Assembly (NCBI GenBank): GCA_018136815.1
Contig: CM030935.1
Span: 1,036,024 to 1,100,023, forward strand
Reading direction: 5' to 3'
Length of the DNA stretch: 64,000 nucleotides
Source: Isochrysis galbana
Lineage: Eukaryota; Haptophyta; Isochrysidales; Isochrysidaceae
This document shows, piece by piece, positions 40,797-52,029 of the stretch. The notes beneath the pieces were generated by a model. That model was not told where the DNA came from. It made no database searches and saw only the letters and a program-made list of their open reading frames with translations. A program made the position numbers and the translations under genes. How positions within the stretch are numbered: the stretch's first letter is position 1; each line of letters begins with the position of its first letter.

Positions 40797-43379
40797 AGCA
40801 CGAAATCGAAGCTTGCGTCCTCGGCCGCAGAGGAGGAACCCCTCAGGGAACCTTCTCTGCCCGCTGCAGCTTTTGCTCCCGTGGGATGTCCGAGTGATCC
40901 CACGGCTTCTGAGGCTACACCAATGGCACCCATCACCCCGGCTGCTATCTCCACGACTGGCTCCGATCAGCTCGTGGCGGATGGCGAGGATTTGTCCGCT
41001 TCCTTCGGCACCCACCGGGTGCAATCACAGCGGGCCATGGTGGAGCATGACCCTCTCCCGCATGAGGCCAACTTCAGCGTCGCTGAGTTGGCCAATGAGG
41101 TGGAGGAGGGTCCCCTCCCTCTGATTCAGTTTGACCCCCCTCCTCACCTTCGAGATGATGAGTCTGAGGTCGGTGAAGGGGAGGGGATCAGCTTCCGAAG
41201 CCCCGCTTACCGGGACTATGCCCCGCCGTCATCAAAAGGGGTCTTTGATCAAGAGATCACCCCGATCGAGACGGCCGCGGCGCGTCAGGATGCGGAAATG
41301 GCAAGGCTTCAAGCGCAGACCAACACCCTAAAAGGGGCTGTGGAGCGCCTACAGTCATCCCTTGCCGCGGCAGAGGCGAGGGAGGGGCTTCTCCGGGATC
41401 AAGTTGAAGCAGGGTTCAAAGCCCTGACTCAGCTACTCCAAGCCCGCCAAGAGCCCACTTCAAGTCCGTCCATGGATCGGACCGAGGCGGCTGCGGATTC
41501 TGCTAGGCCGGCTCAGAAGGAACCATCCATGGACGAGCCTCCTGCCCTAGACCAAAAGGGCCACGCCTCTCCGGCTACTAGGGTTCCACGGTCGGCGTAC
41601 CCGACCTCCAAATCGGAATCCCGCCGCCAGGATCAGAGCCCTTACCGGGGCCCGACCCCGGTGGTGCCGTTCCGCCACCCTCGCGACCCCTGCCTTGCGG
41701 TGGGGATGGATGAGCGAGAGGCAGTTGTAAGCGAGTGGAAAAATCTCCTCGCCCTGCCCTCACGCGATCTGGCCGCCCTTTACCGCGACTCCGACGAGCA
41801 TGAGCTCATCCACACCATTTTGAAGAGCAACCTCTCCCTGGCGGGCAACGTTTGGCATTGCCGAATTTTCATGGAGGAGGACCACTTGCTCAAATGGGTG
41901 CGTAGCCGCTTCTCAGCCGAGCAAACCCTTCACCATCAGGTCAGGATGGGCAAAGAGCTTTCGGAGCTCCGCTTCCCAAAGGCCCTCGCCTCCGATAACG
42001 TTCAAACCGCGGCGACAGCCTGGAACGAATTTCGGCTAACTCTCATCAAGCCGTTGGAGCGGGCACTAGCGCTCGGCTGCGATCATCGCGAAATATTTAC
42101 CTCCCTCCTCGCGGCAGCCGGAGCCAATTCCAGCGGCAATTCTCGCATCTTCGCCTTCCTCCTCGATCTAGTGGAGGACCGCGCCCTCGCTCTCAATCCT
42201 GTCCTCGCTGCTGACGTCCTTCTTCGCAAATGCGACGGGACCTTCGCAAACGGGGCCGATGGTTTCGCGAAAGACTCGGCGTCGATGGAGTGGGACCGCA
42301 TGAGGGAGCGCGAGGCCGGCGCTGATCTATGTGAGCTCAGCAAGAATTTGGTTCGCGCCTACATCCGCAAGCTTGGCGATTCCGCGGTTGACTCCACCAA
42401 CGTGTGGGATCATCCAAACATGGCCCATGAGATCAACCAGAGGTTCGAAGAAATCATCCGGAACGATAAGGTTGATCCTCAGCGCGGCGTCGACAATGCG
42501 ATTAAATTTGCGGAGGTGCTCGCGGAGACTCGTTTCCGCGTAGAGAACCACGAGCTAGGTCGGTCGGCGCTCTCGTGCGTCAACCTCTGCCAACGGTACC
42601 TCAGCCCTTACGAGCAGGCTCGGGTGAAGCGTCATCAATCCCGGCCCTCGACGAAGCAAACCGTGGCTAGCGTACGCACTAAAGCCTCAGGCGAGGCAAA
42701 GAACGAGACTTCCTCGTCCCAGAAGACCGCTTCGACCACGGACATGGTTGCCGCCGTGCAGGCGGCCGTCCAAGCTACCGTGGCGGAAGCTCTTCGCGGA
42801 CAGGGACATTCGCCTGCTTCGAAGCCTGATTATCGGGCTGCTGCACCGCCGGCAAGTTACCACTCCAACTCACCGTTGCCGGCTATACTAACCGATCCAC
42901 CCGGTCGAAAGGGAGGCTCGTCTCGGCCGCCCAGCCGTCGCTGCGATCCGCCGGCGAACGGCCAAGGGCTACCGCCTGACCTGGGCGTATCCCGGTGGAC
43001 GCCCGAGCTTTGGAATCGGGCCCGAGCCCGCTTCTGGGCCGTAGCAGGCTATGCCAAGCACCCAAGGGTCTCGGCGGCGCTAGCAAAGTGCCGACCGGCC
43101 GATAATTCAATGGAAACTCCACGGACGGACGATATCAATAGGGGAATCACCGAATGGACGAACGAAAACGGCTGTGCCTTCTGCGCTTTCCGACCTCACG
43201 CTCCTCCTGGCACTCCAGCCAGCGAAGCCTGGAAATATGGCACGGGAGACGGTGCTCACAACCCCGTCATCTGTCAGCCATATATTCGCTTTCTGTGTGA
43301 GGCTGGCTGCGGAGAGTGTGGATCGGACGAGCACATTCATAAGCTTCTTCGCTCGATGGTCCGGGTTAAGCCTCAGTAG
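40662..43379 (+). CDS. gag: Gag of chromovirus copy A, ending in in-frame UAG
   Basis: 905 codons from ATG 40662 (inside the LTR) to TAG 43377-43379; an alternative ATG inside the internal region is 40923. After an acidic, Pro/Ser-rich N-terminal third comes a short coiled coil (DAEMARLQAQTNTLKG...). A helical capsid-like part follows (WKNLLALPSRDLAALYRD, NVWHCRIFMEEDHLLKWV), as in Ty3/gypsy Gag. The C-terminus has Cys/His-rich words (CAFCAFRPH, CEAGCGECGSDEHIH) instead of a standard CCHC knuckle. Gag would form the particle packaging the RNA. The next codons after TAG stay open into Pol. The start choice is uncertain; the frame itself is clear. Confidence 0.85.
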   Translation: MGLPDPVQNFIHPTPGGEEGQSAALAAGAARDGVAQSPPAPLDSTSTKSKLASSAAEEEPLREPSLPAAAFAPVGCPSDPTASEATPMAPITPAAISTTGSDQLVADGEDLSASFGTHRVQSQRAMVEHDPLPHEANFSVAELANEVEEGPLPLIQFDPPPHLRDDESEVGEGEGISFRSPAYRDYAPPSSKGVFDQEITPIETAAARQDAEMARLQAQTNTLKGAVERLQSSLAAAEAREGLLRDQVEAGFKALTQLLQARQEPTSSPSMDRTEAAADSARPAQKEPSMDEPPALDQKGHASPATRVPRSAYPTSKSESRRQDQSPYRGPTPVVPFRHPRDPCLAVGMDEREAVVSEWKNLLALPSRDLAALYRDSDEHELIHTILKSNLSLAGNVWHCRIFMEEDHLLKWVRSRFSAEQTLHHQVRMGKELSELRFPKALASDNVQTAATAWNEFRLTLIKPLERALALGCDHREIFTSLLAAAGANSSGNSRIFAFLLDLVEDRALALNPVLAADVLLRKCDGTFANGADGFAKDSASMEWDRMREREAGADLCELSKNLVRAYIRKLGDSAVDSTNVWDHPNMAHEINQRFEEIIRNDKVDPQRGVDNAIKFAEVLAETRFRVENHELGRSALSCVNLCQRYLSPYEQARVKRHQSRPSTKQTVASVRTKASGEAKNETSSSQKTASTTDMVAAVQAAVQATVAEALRGQGHSPASKPDYRAAAPPASYHSNSPLPAILTDPPGRKGGSSRPPSRRCDPPANGQGLPPDLGVSRWTPELWNRARARFWAVAGYAKHPRVSAALAKCRPADNSMETPRTDDINRGITEWTNENGCAFCAFRPHAPPGTPASEAWKYGTGDGAHNPVICQPYIRFLCEAGCGECGSDEHIHKLLRSMVRVKPQ

Positions 43380-46300
43380 GGGTCCGGCGGGGTCCCCGTC
43401 CTTCAAACCCTGGCGGAGAACATCGCGGGCGGTGGGCCCGAACGCCACCACCACCATCCCGATCCGATCCCTACGTCGCTTGGGGAGAAGAGCTGTCAAC
43501 GCGGCGATTCTCCCCCTGTCTCTAGCTCCATTCAGTCTTCGACGGTGGGAGCCGCCTCGCCGGCTGAAGCCCCCGCCGGACGGCTATCTCGGAAGCCGGA
43601 GTCGACACTTGACCCGGGCTCCTGGAAACAGGTTTGCCCCGGAGATAGTCGCGACCCGACTCTCCGAAATTCGTGTACGTCTACAAGTTCTTCTATTACT
43701 CCGCACGCTATTAGGATGTTAGGGGCCGATTCTCGCTCGCTGCCCCTCTTGGAATCTATTTCTACGGATACTATGCTGTCATCGGTTCCTTCTAACTCTC
43801 CTAGGTCTTTCGACGCATCTTCATCCCTGGATTCACCCCCCGACGGCCCTGCCCAAGGGGGTGGGCTAGGTAGATTCGACGCGTCTTCGGTCTCTTCGTT
43901 TCGTAAACGAACAGTTGTGAAGCCCTCGAGGGCTGTCGACTCGGTATCATCTTCTGCTCTAGGTTCTATGGATAGGTCCGACGTGGCCGCTGCCGCGTAC
44001 GAAAACGTTGTTGCTGCTTTACCTGTTTCTGCTCTTTCCCGGCGGGACCCCTCTGGAGACCTCTCTCCCAAGGGCCATAGCCGGAGCCGCTCTGCGGACG
44101 AATCGTCGTTGTCTACCGTAGGTTCTCGTGCTGTTGAGGCGGAGACTAGTGTCTCCTCTTCACCTCTCTCCCCGGTTCGTTATATTTCTCCGTCATCGTG
44201 TTCATTCTCTCGTCTCGAAGTTGCACCTGTTCTCGTTTCTGACCTGGTTCCCGACCCGGAAGGGTCGGCTTCCGGGGTCGATGAAGTTGAAGGTTCCAAG
44301 GGAGCTGCGGCTTTCCGCGCTCACGCCGTGGCCACTCCAGCCTCGGGAGACGCAGGGGCCGTCGATTACGATCCCACGTCGCGCACCACACGGACGCCGG
44401 CGTCTCCTCTTTCTCTCGGCTCTCCGGAGGATCCCCGTTCCAGGGATCGCCCGCCGGAGCCAACCCCCTTCATGTCTAGCCCACCGAAACTCGAGGGCGA
44501 CGATCTCCTTCCCCTGAATTCCACTGCCGAGGCCATCCACCGGATCGCCGTGGTTGGTTGTTCCTCGGCCGCCAAGTCTACTGAAACTGCCCGCGCCCCT
44601 ACGCGCGAGCTTCAAATGTTAGCCGCCTCCCGTGCCCGGGCTAGCGGTTCCTCCGTCATCTTGCCCCGCCATCTCGCCGAAGCTGCTCTAGCCTTGCGGC
44701 GGCCGGACGCGAGCACTCATGCATCGCCCTCTGCCGTGTTGCCGACGCATTTTGACGAGCTTTGCGCTGAGTTGGCAGCGATCCACGACGCCGTGACGTT
44801 CGACGCGGCCGAGGGGATTCCTCCACCCCGCGTTCTAGTCGTCGGTGAAGCTAGCGGGGTCGTGTCTTCGATGTTCCTACTTGCCGGAGCGCACGTCGCG
44901 ACGTGCGATCTACGACCGTCGGAGATCGACTACATTCCCCACTTCTGCGGAGATGCTCTTCACATTCAAAATCTCGGTTGGGACCTCGTGGTCGCGCATC
45001 CGCCGTGCACGTATTTGTCGGCGGTGAGTTGCCAGTGGCTCGATCGGGAACCGGGACGTCGCCAGGCTCTCGAATCCGCCGCTAGAGTCTTCCTCGCCAT
45101 GGCAAGCGCCGACGCGCCTTTCGTTGCCGTCGAAAATCCTCGAATGCACGCGGAAGCCTCTGCCTTAGTCGGGGGGTTGCGACCGCGGCAGTTTGTGCAG
45201 CCGTGGCAGCACGGCACGGGCCATCAAAAGGCAACTGGCCTGTACCTGACGGCTTCACTCCCGCCCCTGCAGCCTTCGAAGATTGTCGAGGGACGTCTAT
45301 CCGCGATGGCGGATCTATCGCCGTCGCCCCACCGTGGCGCCCTTCGCAGCCGCACCTATGTGGGCATTGCCGGTGCAATGGCGGCCCAGTGGATGCCAGT
45401 CTTGCGCCGTTATGCGCGCAAAGCCAAGGCGTCGCGTTCGCTCGACTTCACGGTGGACTGGGCAATTTCCCAAGCTGCTGCCAGCTTGAGAGAACGCCCT
45501 TCGCTCTGCTCGACCGGCTTCGAACTGGCTGAGCCGAGGACGGCTCTGGCTCGCTTCATGGAGGGGAGAGGCGAAGCAGCTTCTAGCTCTCACCTCACGC
45601 CTCCCAGCGGTTCGCTAGTGTCTGATTCGGTTGTCGTGATCCCGGACGTAGGCCCCGTTGCCGATGCGTCTCGCCTGCTTCATCAGGAGGACTCGGAAAC
45701 TAACGTATCGCAAGACGGGACCGAGGCGAAAGGAGACCGCTTCACGCCGTGGGAGTGGCCCATAAAGGACCGCTCTACAACGCCAGGCCCTCCAAACACG
45801 GTGAAGAAGCGCCGCAGCAAGTGGCAGGTCTTCGACCGTGATGTAATTTCGGGGGTCCATCGGTGGCGGGATGTCACGCCTTCCATCGCCCAAGAAATCG
45901 CTGAGCAAGCGGCAGCTGCGGAGCCGTCGGAACCTCCCATCTTGTCTCGACTGGGCTCTCAAGGCATCAATGCACTATCTCCGAGCGCCTCCTTCACGGC
46001 TGGCGACGAAGGAGTGGCCGAACCGACCGGTTCGGTCGTAGCCGAAAGGCCACTTGAAAACGGGGATGTTGGGCTGGACTCGGGAGAAGATGATACGCCC
46101 GAGACTCCAGAACACCGGAGCATGCAGGCCCTCGAGACCAAGCCCTCCGACGCCGCCGACGGAGAAGGTACTCCACAGGCATTGTGTGGCGATGGGGCTG
46201 CCGCTAGGGGCCTCAGTGCGGCTGGTTTTTCCGAGTTGTCGAAGCTTCCGAAGACAGACTTGCAGAAGTCCCTGGAGAAGGAATGGTCACGCCAAATGGA

Positions 46301-49300
46301 TCAACCTCGGCATCCGACGGACCGTCGAGGGCTAGGCTATGATGGCGTGCCTAACCCCTCTAGTTCGGCAAAGGCATCCCCATACTCTTCAATACCATTC
46401 GTGCCGCAGACGGTAGCCGCCGCTATCGAGCGAGTGCCCCACGTCGATGAATCTTCTCCGTCCAGGCTAGCCTCCAATCCAACCACCCTGTCACCCGGAG
46501 CCGGAACCTCACTTCCGGTGGAATCTATCGCGGACACGCCGCCCCCGCTCTACCCTCGTCACTGCCTCTATGTCCGCGATCTCGTGGTCTGCCGTGCCGA
46601 TGGCGACCGCGCAGCTCAAGGGTTCGTTCTCCCGGACGTTGCCCTCACGGTGAACAGCACCCTGGCTGACACTGGAGCGGGCCCGTCAGTAATCACCACT
46701 GCCCTGCTTGATCGACTACCTGAAGACGCCTGCGTCGAACGCGTATCGGACGCTACCGTCCCCAACCTACATGGGCCGGACGGCCTTCCTCTCATCACTA
46801 GGGGCCGGGCTAGCCTCGTCTTCTCCTTGTCCGGTCGCCTCTTCCGTCATTCGTTCGCGGTCATCGAAGGAAACCCGATGCTTCTGCTCGGGAACGATTT
46901 TTTGGCCGCCCACTCCGCTACCATTTCTCTCGACGCCGCGAGCTCGGAAGGAAGCCTCCGCCTCCGTCCGGCCTCTGGCGATGCAGAAGACTCTTCAAGA
47001 GTCCTTTCCGAATGCGTAGTCAGAGTTTCCACGGCGCCGCCCCCAGTCGCGGACTCCGGCTTCGTCGGAGCTATCTCGATGTCACCCGGTCAGCCGCTGA
47101 CTGTCGACTTTCTGGAGAGGTCGACGGGAACACGAGAGACCCCGGGCGGATCGGAGGGTGAGGCTGCTGCTGATGCTAGGCAGCCACTCTATACACCTCT
47201 CTTTGAGTCTGCCGACGAGTTTGCGGCCAAAGCTCCGGCGTCTACCTCGTCCGAATATCTTCTCTACACGGAGCAAGCGGTGACGATTCCTGCCTTCCAC
47301 CGCGCAACCATCTGGGTCAGGGTTCCGCTAGCTCTCCGAGATCATTCGGACTGCGCGATGCTAGTCGACCGCCTACCAAATCGCGAGGCTCTCGATTCGT
47401 CCTCTCTCGTAATGCCCACGGTGGTCACGCCCACGGACGATCACCGCATCGCGGTGACGATCGTCCACACCGGGGTCAATGCGCTGACCCTGCCGTCTCT
47501 GCATCCGATAGCTTCGCTCCAGGTGCGTTTCAAGTTGCACCGGGGCTGGACTCCGACTGGAAGCGAGGGGGATGGTGACCCTGTCACCGCGCTGAGCGAG
47601 GAGCAACGATCTCTACTCGACTCAGCCACCATCGATCCAGACCGGCTTCTTTCCGACGATCAACGAGAAGAAGTACGCCAACTCTTGGCCCGGCGCATCA
47701 AAGCTTTCGCGTTGCACCCGGGGCTCCAAACCATACGCACGTTCTCGAGGTGGAGTTGCCACTCAACCCCGGCGCTGTTCCTCACCGGCATGCTCCGTCT
47801 AGAGTGGGCCGCGCAGGCGAGCTCATCATAGAAGAGGAGGTAGCCAAGATGGAAGCCGCCGGCATTATTCGCAAGTCAAATTCGGCTTGGGCTTCCCGAG
47901 TAGTCCTGGTCAGCAAGAAAGATGGCTCCGTTCGATTCTGCGTGGACTACCGCGACACTAACGCCAAGCTACGCGTCGAGGATAGCCCTCTACCCCTCAT
48001 TGTAGAGGCTATTGATAGGCTAGCGTCCGGCCAAGGGCCGCTCAGTTCTCTCTTTTTATGTACTCTCGATTTAGCCTCTGGTTTTTGGGGCATCCCGATC
48101 AAAGAATCGCACAAACATATCACCGCTTTCACTACCCACCGCGGCAAATACGAGTTCAACTTTCTACCGTTCGGCATCCAATCAGGTCCCTCCTACATGT
48201 GCCGCTTGATGGACATCGTTCTCGGTGCGCTAGCGTGGGAGATCTGCATGCCTTACCTCGATGATGTAGGCATCTGGTCAACGGGCGTGGGTCCTTCCGA
48301 AGAGGCCAGGGCACAGGCTTCGTTCGAGCAAATGCTTCACCGGCTAGACCTAGTTCTCGAGCGGCTAGAGTGGGCCGGCCTGACCTGCAAGATGTCCAAG
48401 TGTGTCTTCTTTGCCACCTCTACGGAGTACCTCGGTCACGTTGTCTCGAGGGAAGGTCTCAAGATGGACCCGAAGAAGGTCGCAGCTGTCGCCGACATCG
48501 ACCCGTCATCCATCAACTCCTTGGAAGCGGTTCGATCTTTCCTCGGCCTTTGCTCCTACTATCGTCGATTCATTCGCCAATTCGCCGCTAAGGCTGCTCC
48601 CCTCACTGCTCTCACGCGGAGGGGCTGCGACGTGGCAAAGGAGTCCCAGTCCGAGGAGTGTCGCCGAGCTATCCAAGAGCTCAAGACAGCGATCACTTCG
48701 GAGCCCGTCTTGACTCCACCCAGGGATGATCGGCCCTTCATCGTCAAGACCGATGGGGCTAGCAAGTTGGGTATCGCCGGCATCCTCTCGCAGCTAGGAG
48801 ACGATAACCGTGAACGAGTCGTTGGGTACTACGCTCGCAGTCTCACCTCGGCCGAACGCCATTGGACGGTGACCGAGATTGAGCTCTTGGCTGCCCTGGA
48901 ATCAATCCGAAATTGGCGACCCTACCTTTGGGGGCGTCGGTTCAAGTTAGTCGTTGACCACTCTGCGCTGCGATGGCTGCATACCATGAAGGATCAAGTA
49001 GCCGGTGGGCCAGCCTCTCGGCTGACTCGGTGGGCTCTCAAGTTGGCTGAGTACCGGTTCGATGTCGAACATAAACCAGGAGCTGTTCATCAAGATGCTG
49101 ACGGGCTGTCCCGGCTAGCATCCCTGGAGCCGGAACACGAAGACGAACCACTCGCCGGCCCAGCGTCGTTAGCGGTACGTGAGCCTGGCTCAGAGTCTCT
49201 AGCCGAGCATGAACGGTCTCATCCGGTGGCTGCCATCACGCGCTCCGTAGCTACGGCGCGAGGGCTTCAAGCTTTGGACCGATCTCGTCGTCGAGCCTCC

Positions 49301-51025
49301 GATTCCGGGCCCGCCATCCAGTCCAGTTATTTGGCTCCGGGTACGCCGACTTCCGAAGAGATGAGAGCGGCCCTGGCGGAAGATCCGTTCGTAGAGCCAC
49401 TCCTAGGCTCAGGAGAGACGGTCAATCACGAGCCATCAGGCCTAGGGTCGCCTCCGCCGGCCGCCGCCTCAGGCCCCATTGCCGAAGATGATTCGTGTTC
49501 CAGTTCTGTCGCTCCCGTTCCCGCTCAGCAATCCAAGATGTTTCGCCGTTTCGTCGTTCACGATGGGCTCGTCTACTATCGCACCGTCCTTGACTCCACC
49601 GACCCGGACTCGCTAGTGCTCTATGTTCCGCCCTCGTTGCGGTCTCGCTACCTCTTTGCCTACCACGATCGCTCCGGTCACCTTGGAGTTTCTCGTATGT
49701 CCGGTCTTCTTCGTACTCGGGTATACTGGCCTGGCATGTCTTCCGACGTTGCGTCCTACGTCCGAGAATGCCACGAGTGCACCCTCGCCAAGCCGCTACC
49801 GAGGGCTCTAGCGTCGCCCTCCGGTCTCTCCGTGGGCACCTACCCCTTTGATGTGGTCTACTGCGACGTGCTCGCACTGGCTCCCACTCACAACTTCGTG
49901 CCTGGAGTCTCGGGTTACGACAAGCTGGTCGTCTTCATCGACTCGCTCACTCGATGGATTGAGGCTGAGCCTTCGAATGGGGATCCTTCGTCGGAGGTGG
50001 CCTTGGACATGTTCATCCGCTTGATTGTGACGCGTTATGGAGTCCCTAGGCAGCTTCGAACCGACGCCGGTTCGAATCTATGTTCGGTTCTTGTTTCGCG
50101 TATTCTGGAGCTCACCGGGACTGATTTGTCGAGTACAGAGCCGTATCGACATGAGGGTGTAGGCTTCGTCGAACGCGCTCAGCAAACGCTCATTCGTTTG
50201 ATGCGCGCCTCGAACGAGGGTGGCGGTCATTGGGTCGACCATTTGCCGTTCCTACTCCTCTCGTTGAGGGCTTCTTCCGGTCGTGTCACCTCCCGGTCTC
50301 CAGCGTCTTTGATCTTTGGGCGTGAGCTGCGTCTGCCCGCTCAACTCTCTGATCCGAAGTCTGTTTCGCCAACTGCTCTCGAGGCGGCGTCCGCCGACGT
50401 TCGCTCGTACGCATCCAGGCTCAATGCGAGCCTCCGCCTCTCTTGGTCCAGCGCTCTCGAGGCTACCCTAGCCGCTCAGGCTGAGTCAGTCCGTGACGCT
50501 ACGATCAAGTCTCAAAGACCAGCTCGTTTCGAACCTGGGGATCGCGTCTGCCTGCGATTACCAGGCCATGCCAACAAGTTGCAATTCATCTACTCGGGTC
50601 CCTACCGCGTCGTAGAGGCTCTGTCCGACACTAGGTACCGACTCCGTGATTTGGAGAACCGGTTAGTCAAGGAGGAGGTGCATATCTCGAACCTCCGGCC
50701 GTATCATACTTTCGTTGATGAAGAGCCGCTGGCTGACGACGAGTACATCGTTGAAAAGTTGCTCGATCGTCGTAGCCATGGCGATTCTACCGAGTACCTC
50801 GTGAAGTGGCGTGGCTATTCTCTTCGAGAAGCCACCTGGGAGCCTCGTTCCGAGTTGCTCCGTCGTTGTTCTGATTGCTTGATGATTATGATCGCTCCGT
50901 CGAAGAGACTTGTCCAGAAGATGTTGAGTCCCCGGAAGCAACTTCTTGTCGGCCAGGATACTCCTCTTCCTCCCGTTCTCGATGCGCCGTCTCCGCGCAC
51001 TCGATCCAGGCTCCATTCTCGTTGA
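43380..51025 (+). CDS. pol: Pol of chromovirus copy A with embedded methyltransferase-like domain (frameshifted)
   Basis: The frame continues directly from the Gag UAG. In order: a Ser/Pro-rich stretch; a C5-methyltransferase-like domain (44826-45415); an acidic linker; retropepsin (LADTGAGPSVI, LLLGNDFL, about 46640-46930); RT (LVSKKDGSVRFCVDYRDTN, FLPFGIQSGPSYM, YLDD at 48254); RNase H (FIVKTDGASKLGIAGILSQ); integrase with HHCC finger and D-D-E words (VYCDVLAL, RTDAGSNLCS, GVGFVERAQQT); chromodomain (YIVEKLLDRR, YLVKWRGYSLREATWE). One base appears missing near 47718, and three more between 50878 and 50965 shift and restore the frame; copy B is intact at these places. It would copy and integrate the element, with the chromodomain guiding insertion to marked chromatin. 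Confidence 0.92.
44826..45415 (+). other. C5-cytosine-methyltransferase-like domain inside Pol (copy A)
   Basis: About 200 residues. A motif-I-like VVGEASGVVSSMFLLAG is followed by VATCDL. The motif-IV-like DLVVAHPPCTYLS has the Cys codon at 45006. The motif-VI-like FVAVENP has Glu at 45132. Then come GLYLTASLPPLQP and RSRTYVGIAGAMAAQW. This set and order match the short phage-type cytosine methyltransferase family as I remember it. A clear target-recognition domain and the QxRxR motif are not visible. Key residues are kept and the domain is identical in both copies. DNA methylation by it is inference. Confidence 0.75.
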
Positions 51026-51287
51026 TCCCATGTCTTGGGTAAGGGACCCGTCCCTCTAGGCTAGCCCCACGCCTCGGCTAGGGCTCCGAGTTCAAATTTC
51101 CGTCGAGCGAATCATGGAGGTGCTGAACGCGTGCTGCCTGCGCTCTACACCCGGCGCAACACCCGAGCAAAGCTCCTGTAAAAGGGAAAGTGGGTGGGGC
51201 AGTGCGTACGAAAGAGGCCGCCGCGTTAAGCCGCCGATTTCGTGCTCGCTTTGGATCCAAAGGGTGTTTGTCTCCACGTTTCGCTCG
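51026..51287 (+). other. 3' untranslated part of copy A up to the gap
   Basis: Matches 62249-62514 of copy B almost base for base, then stops at the gap 121 bp before the expected LTR start. Confidence 0.85.
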
Positions 51288-51387
51288 NNNNNNNNNNNNN
51301 NNNNNNNNNNNNNNNNNNNNNNNNNNNNNNNNNNNNNNNNNNNNNNNNNNNNNNNNNNNNNNNNNNNNNNNNNNNNNNNNNNNNNNN
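51288..51387. other. Assembly gap (100 N) at the middle LTR
   Basis: By alignment to copy B's 3' region and the outer LTR, the missing DNA should be about 795 bp: 121 bp before the LTR plus the first 674 bp of the LTR. The 100 N is therefore a placeholder. Confidence 0.95.
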
Positions 51388-52029
51388 CTCAGGGTTGTTC
51401 GTTAGAAGCGTCTAGAAGGTTCACGCTCAACGGCAAGATTTATTCGGTCGTGAAGATATCTCGTCGCGATCTGTATCCAAAGTGATCGCCGTGGTCGCGC
51501 GACAGACGCTCCCCTTCGGACTCTCCGCTACGTGGGAAGTTACAACGGAGACACGCTCCGGCCGTCGCTGCGGAGTCTCTCTCTCTCTCGCTCTCTCTCT
51601 CCGTCTCTCGCGACGTGTTTGAGTTATCGGTGATTTGGGGTCGCGGTTGCTTGATAATTTGCTTGGTTTGGGTGAATGATTCCGGTGTGTTCGTGAGTCG
51701 GTGTATCCTGTTGTTCTCAGCTCCGTTGTCCGTCGTTGTTCGCTGCGTCGCTGCACTCAAGCAGCCTAGGCTCCCTCCCTGAGGGAAGAGTTCTTTGTAG
51801 GTCTAACAATCTCTTAAAACCCAACACTAGGGCCGCTAGGAGCGCCTCGCCGCCCACAGCCCTTCGTTCGCCGTTCGTTCCCCGTCCAACACCCAAATGG
51901 GGTTGCCGACCCAGTCCAGAATTTCATTCACCCGACTCCCGGTGGGGAGGAGGGCCAAAGCGCCGCGCTAGCCGCGGTGCTGCTCGCGACGGAGTGGCTC
52001 AGAGCCCTCCGGCTCCGCTCGACTCGACA
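51388..52029 (+). repeat. Middle LTR, 3' half visible
   Basis: Corresponds to 40148-40796 but is 7 bp shorter through scattered single- or two-base deletions. Ends GACTCGACA. Confidence 0.92.

Noticed and set aside
40497-43379. Gag frame taken from 40497
   Set aside because: That start is TTG. The first ATG in frame is 40662, so the longer start was not used.
43377-43379. TAG read as a sense codon by a variant genetic code
   Set aside because: The unrelated gene at 30702-31811 ends with TAG after a full-length frame, and other genes use no in-frame TAG.
49422-49877. 151-residue minus-strand ORF inside pol (and copy at 60642)
   Set aside because: Antisense to the linker and integrase coding region, with no features of its own.
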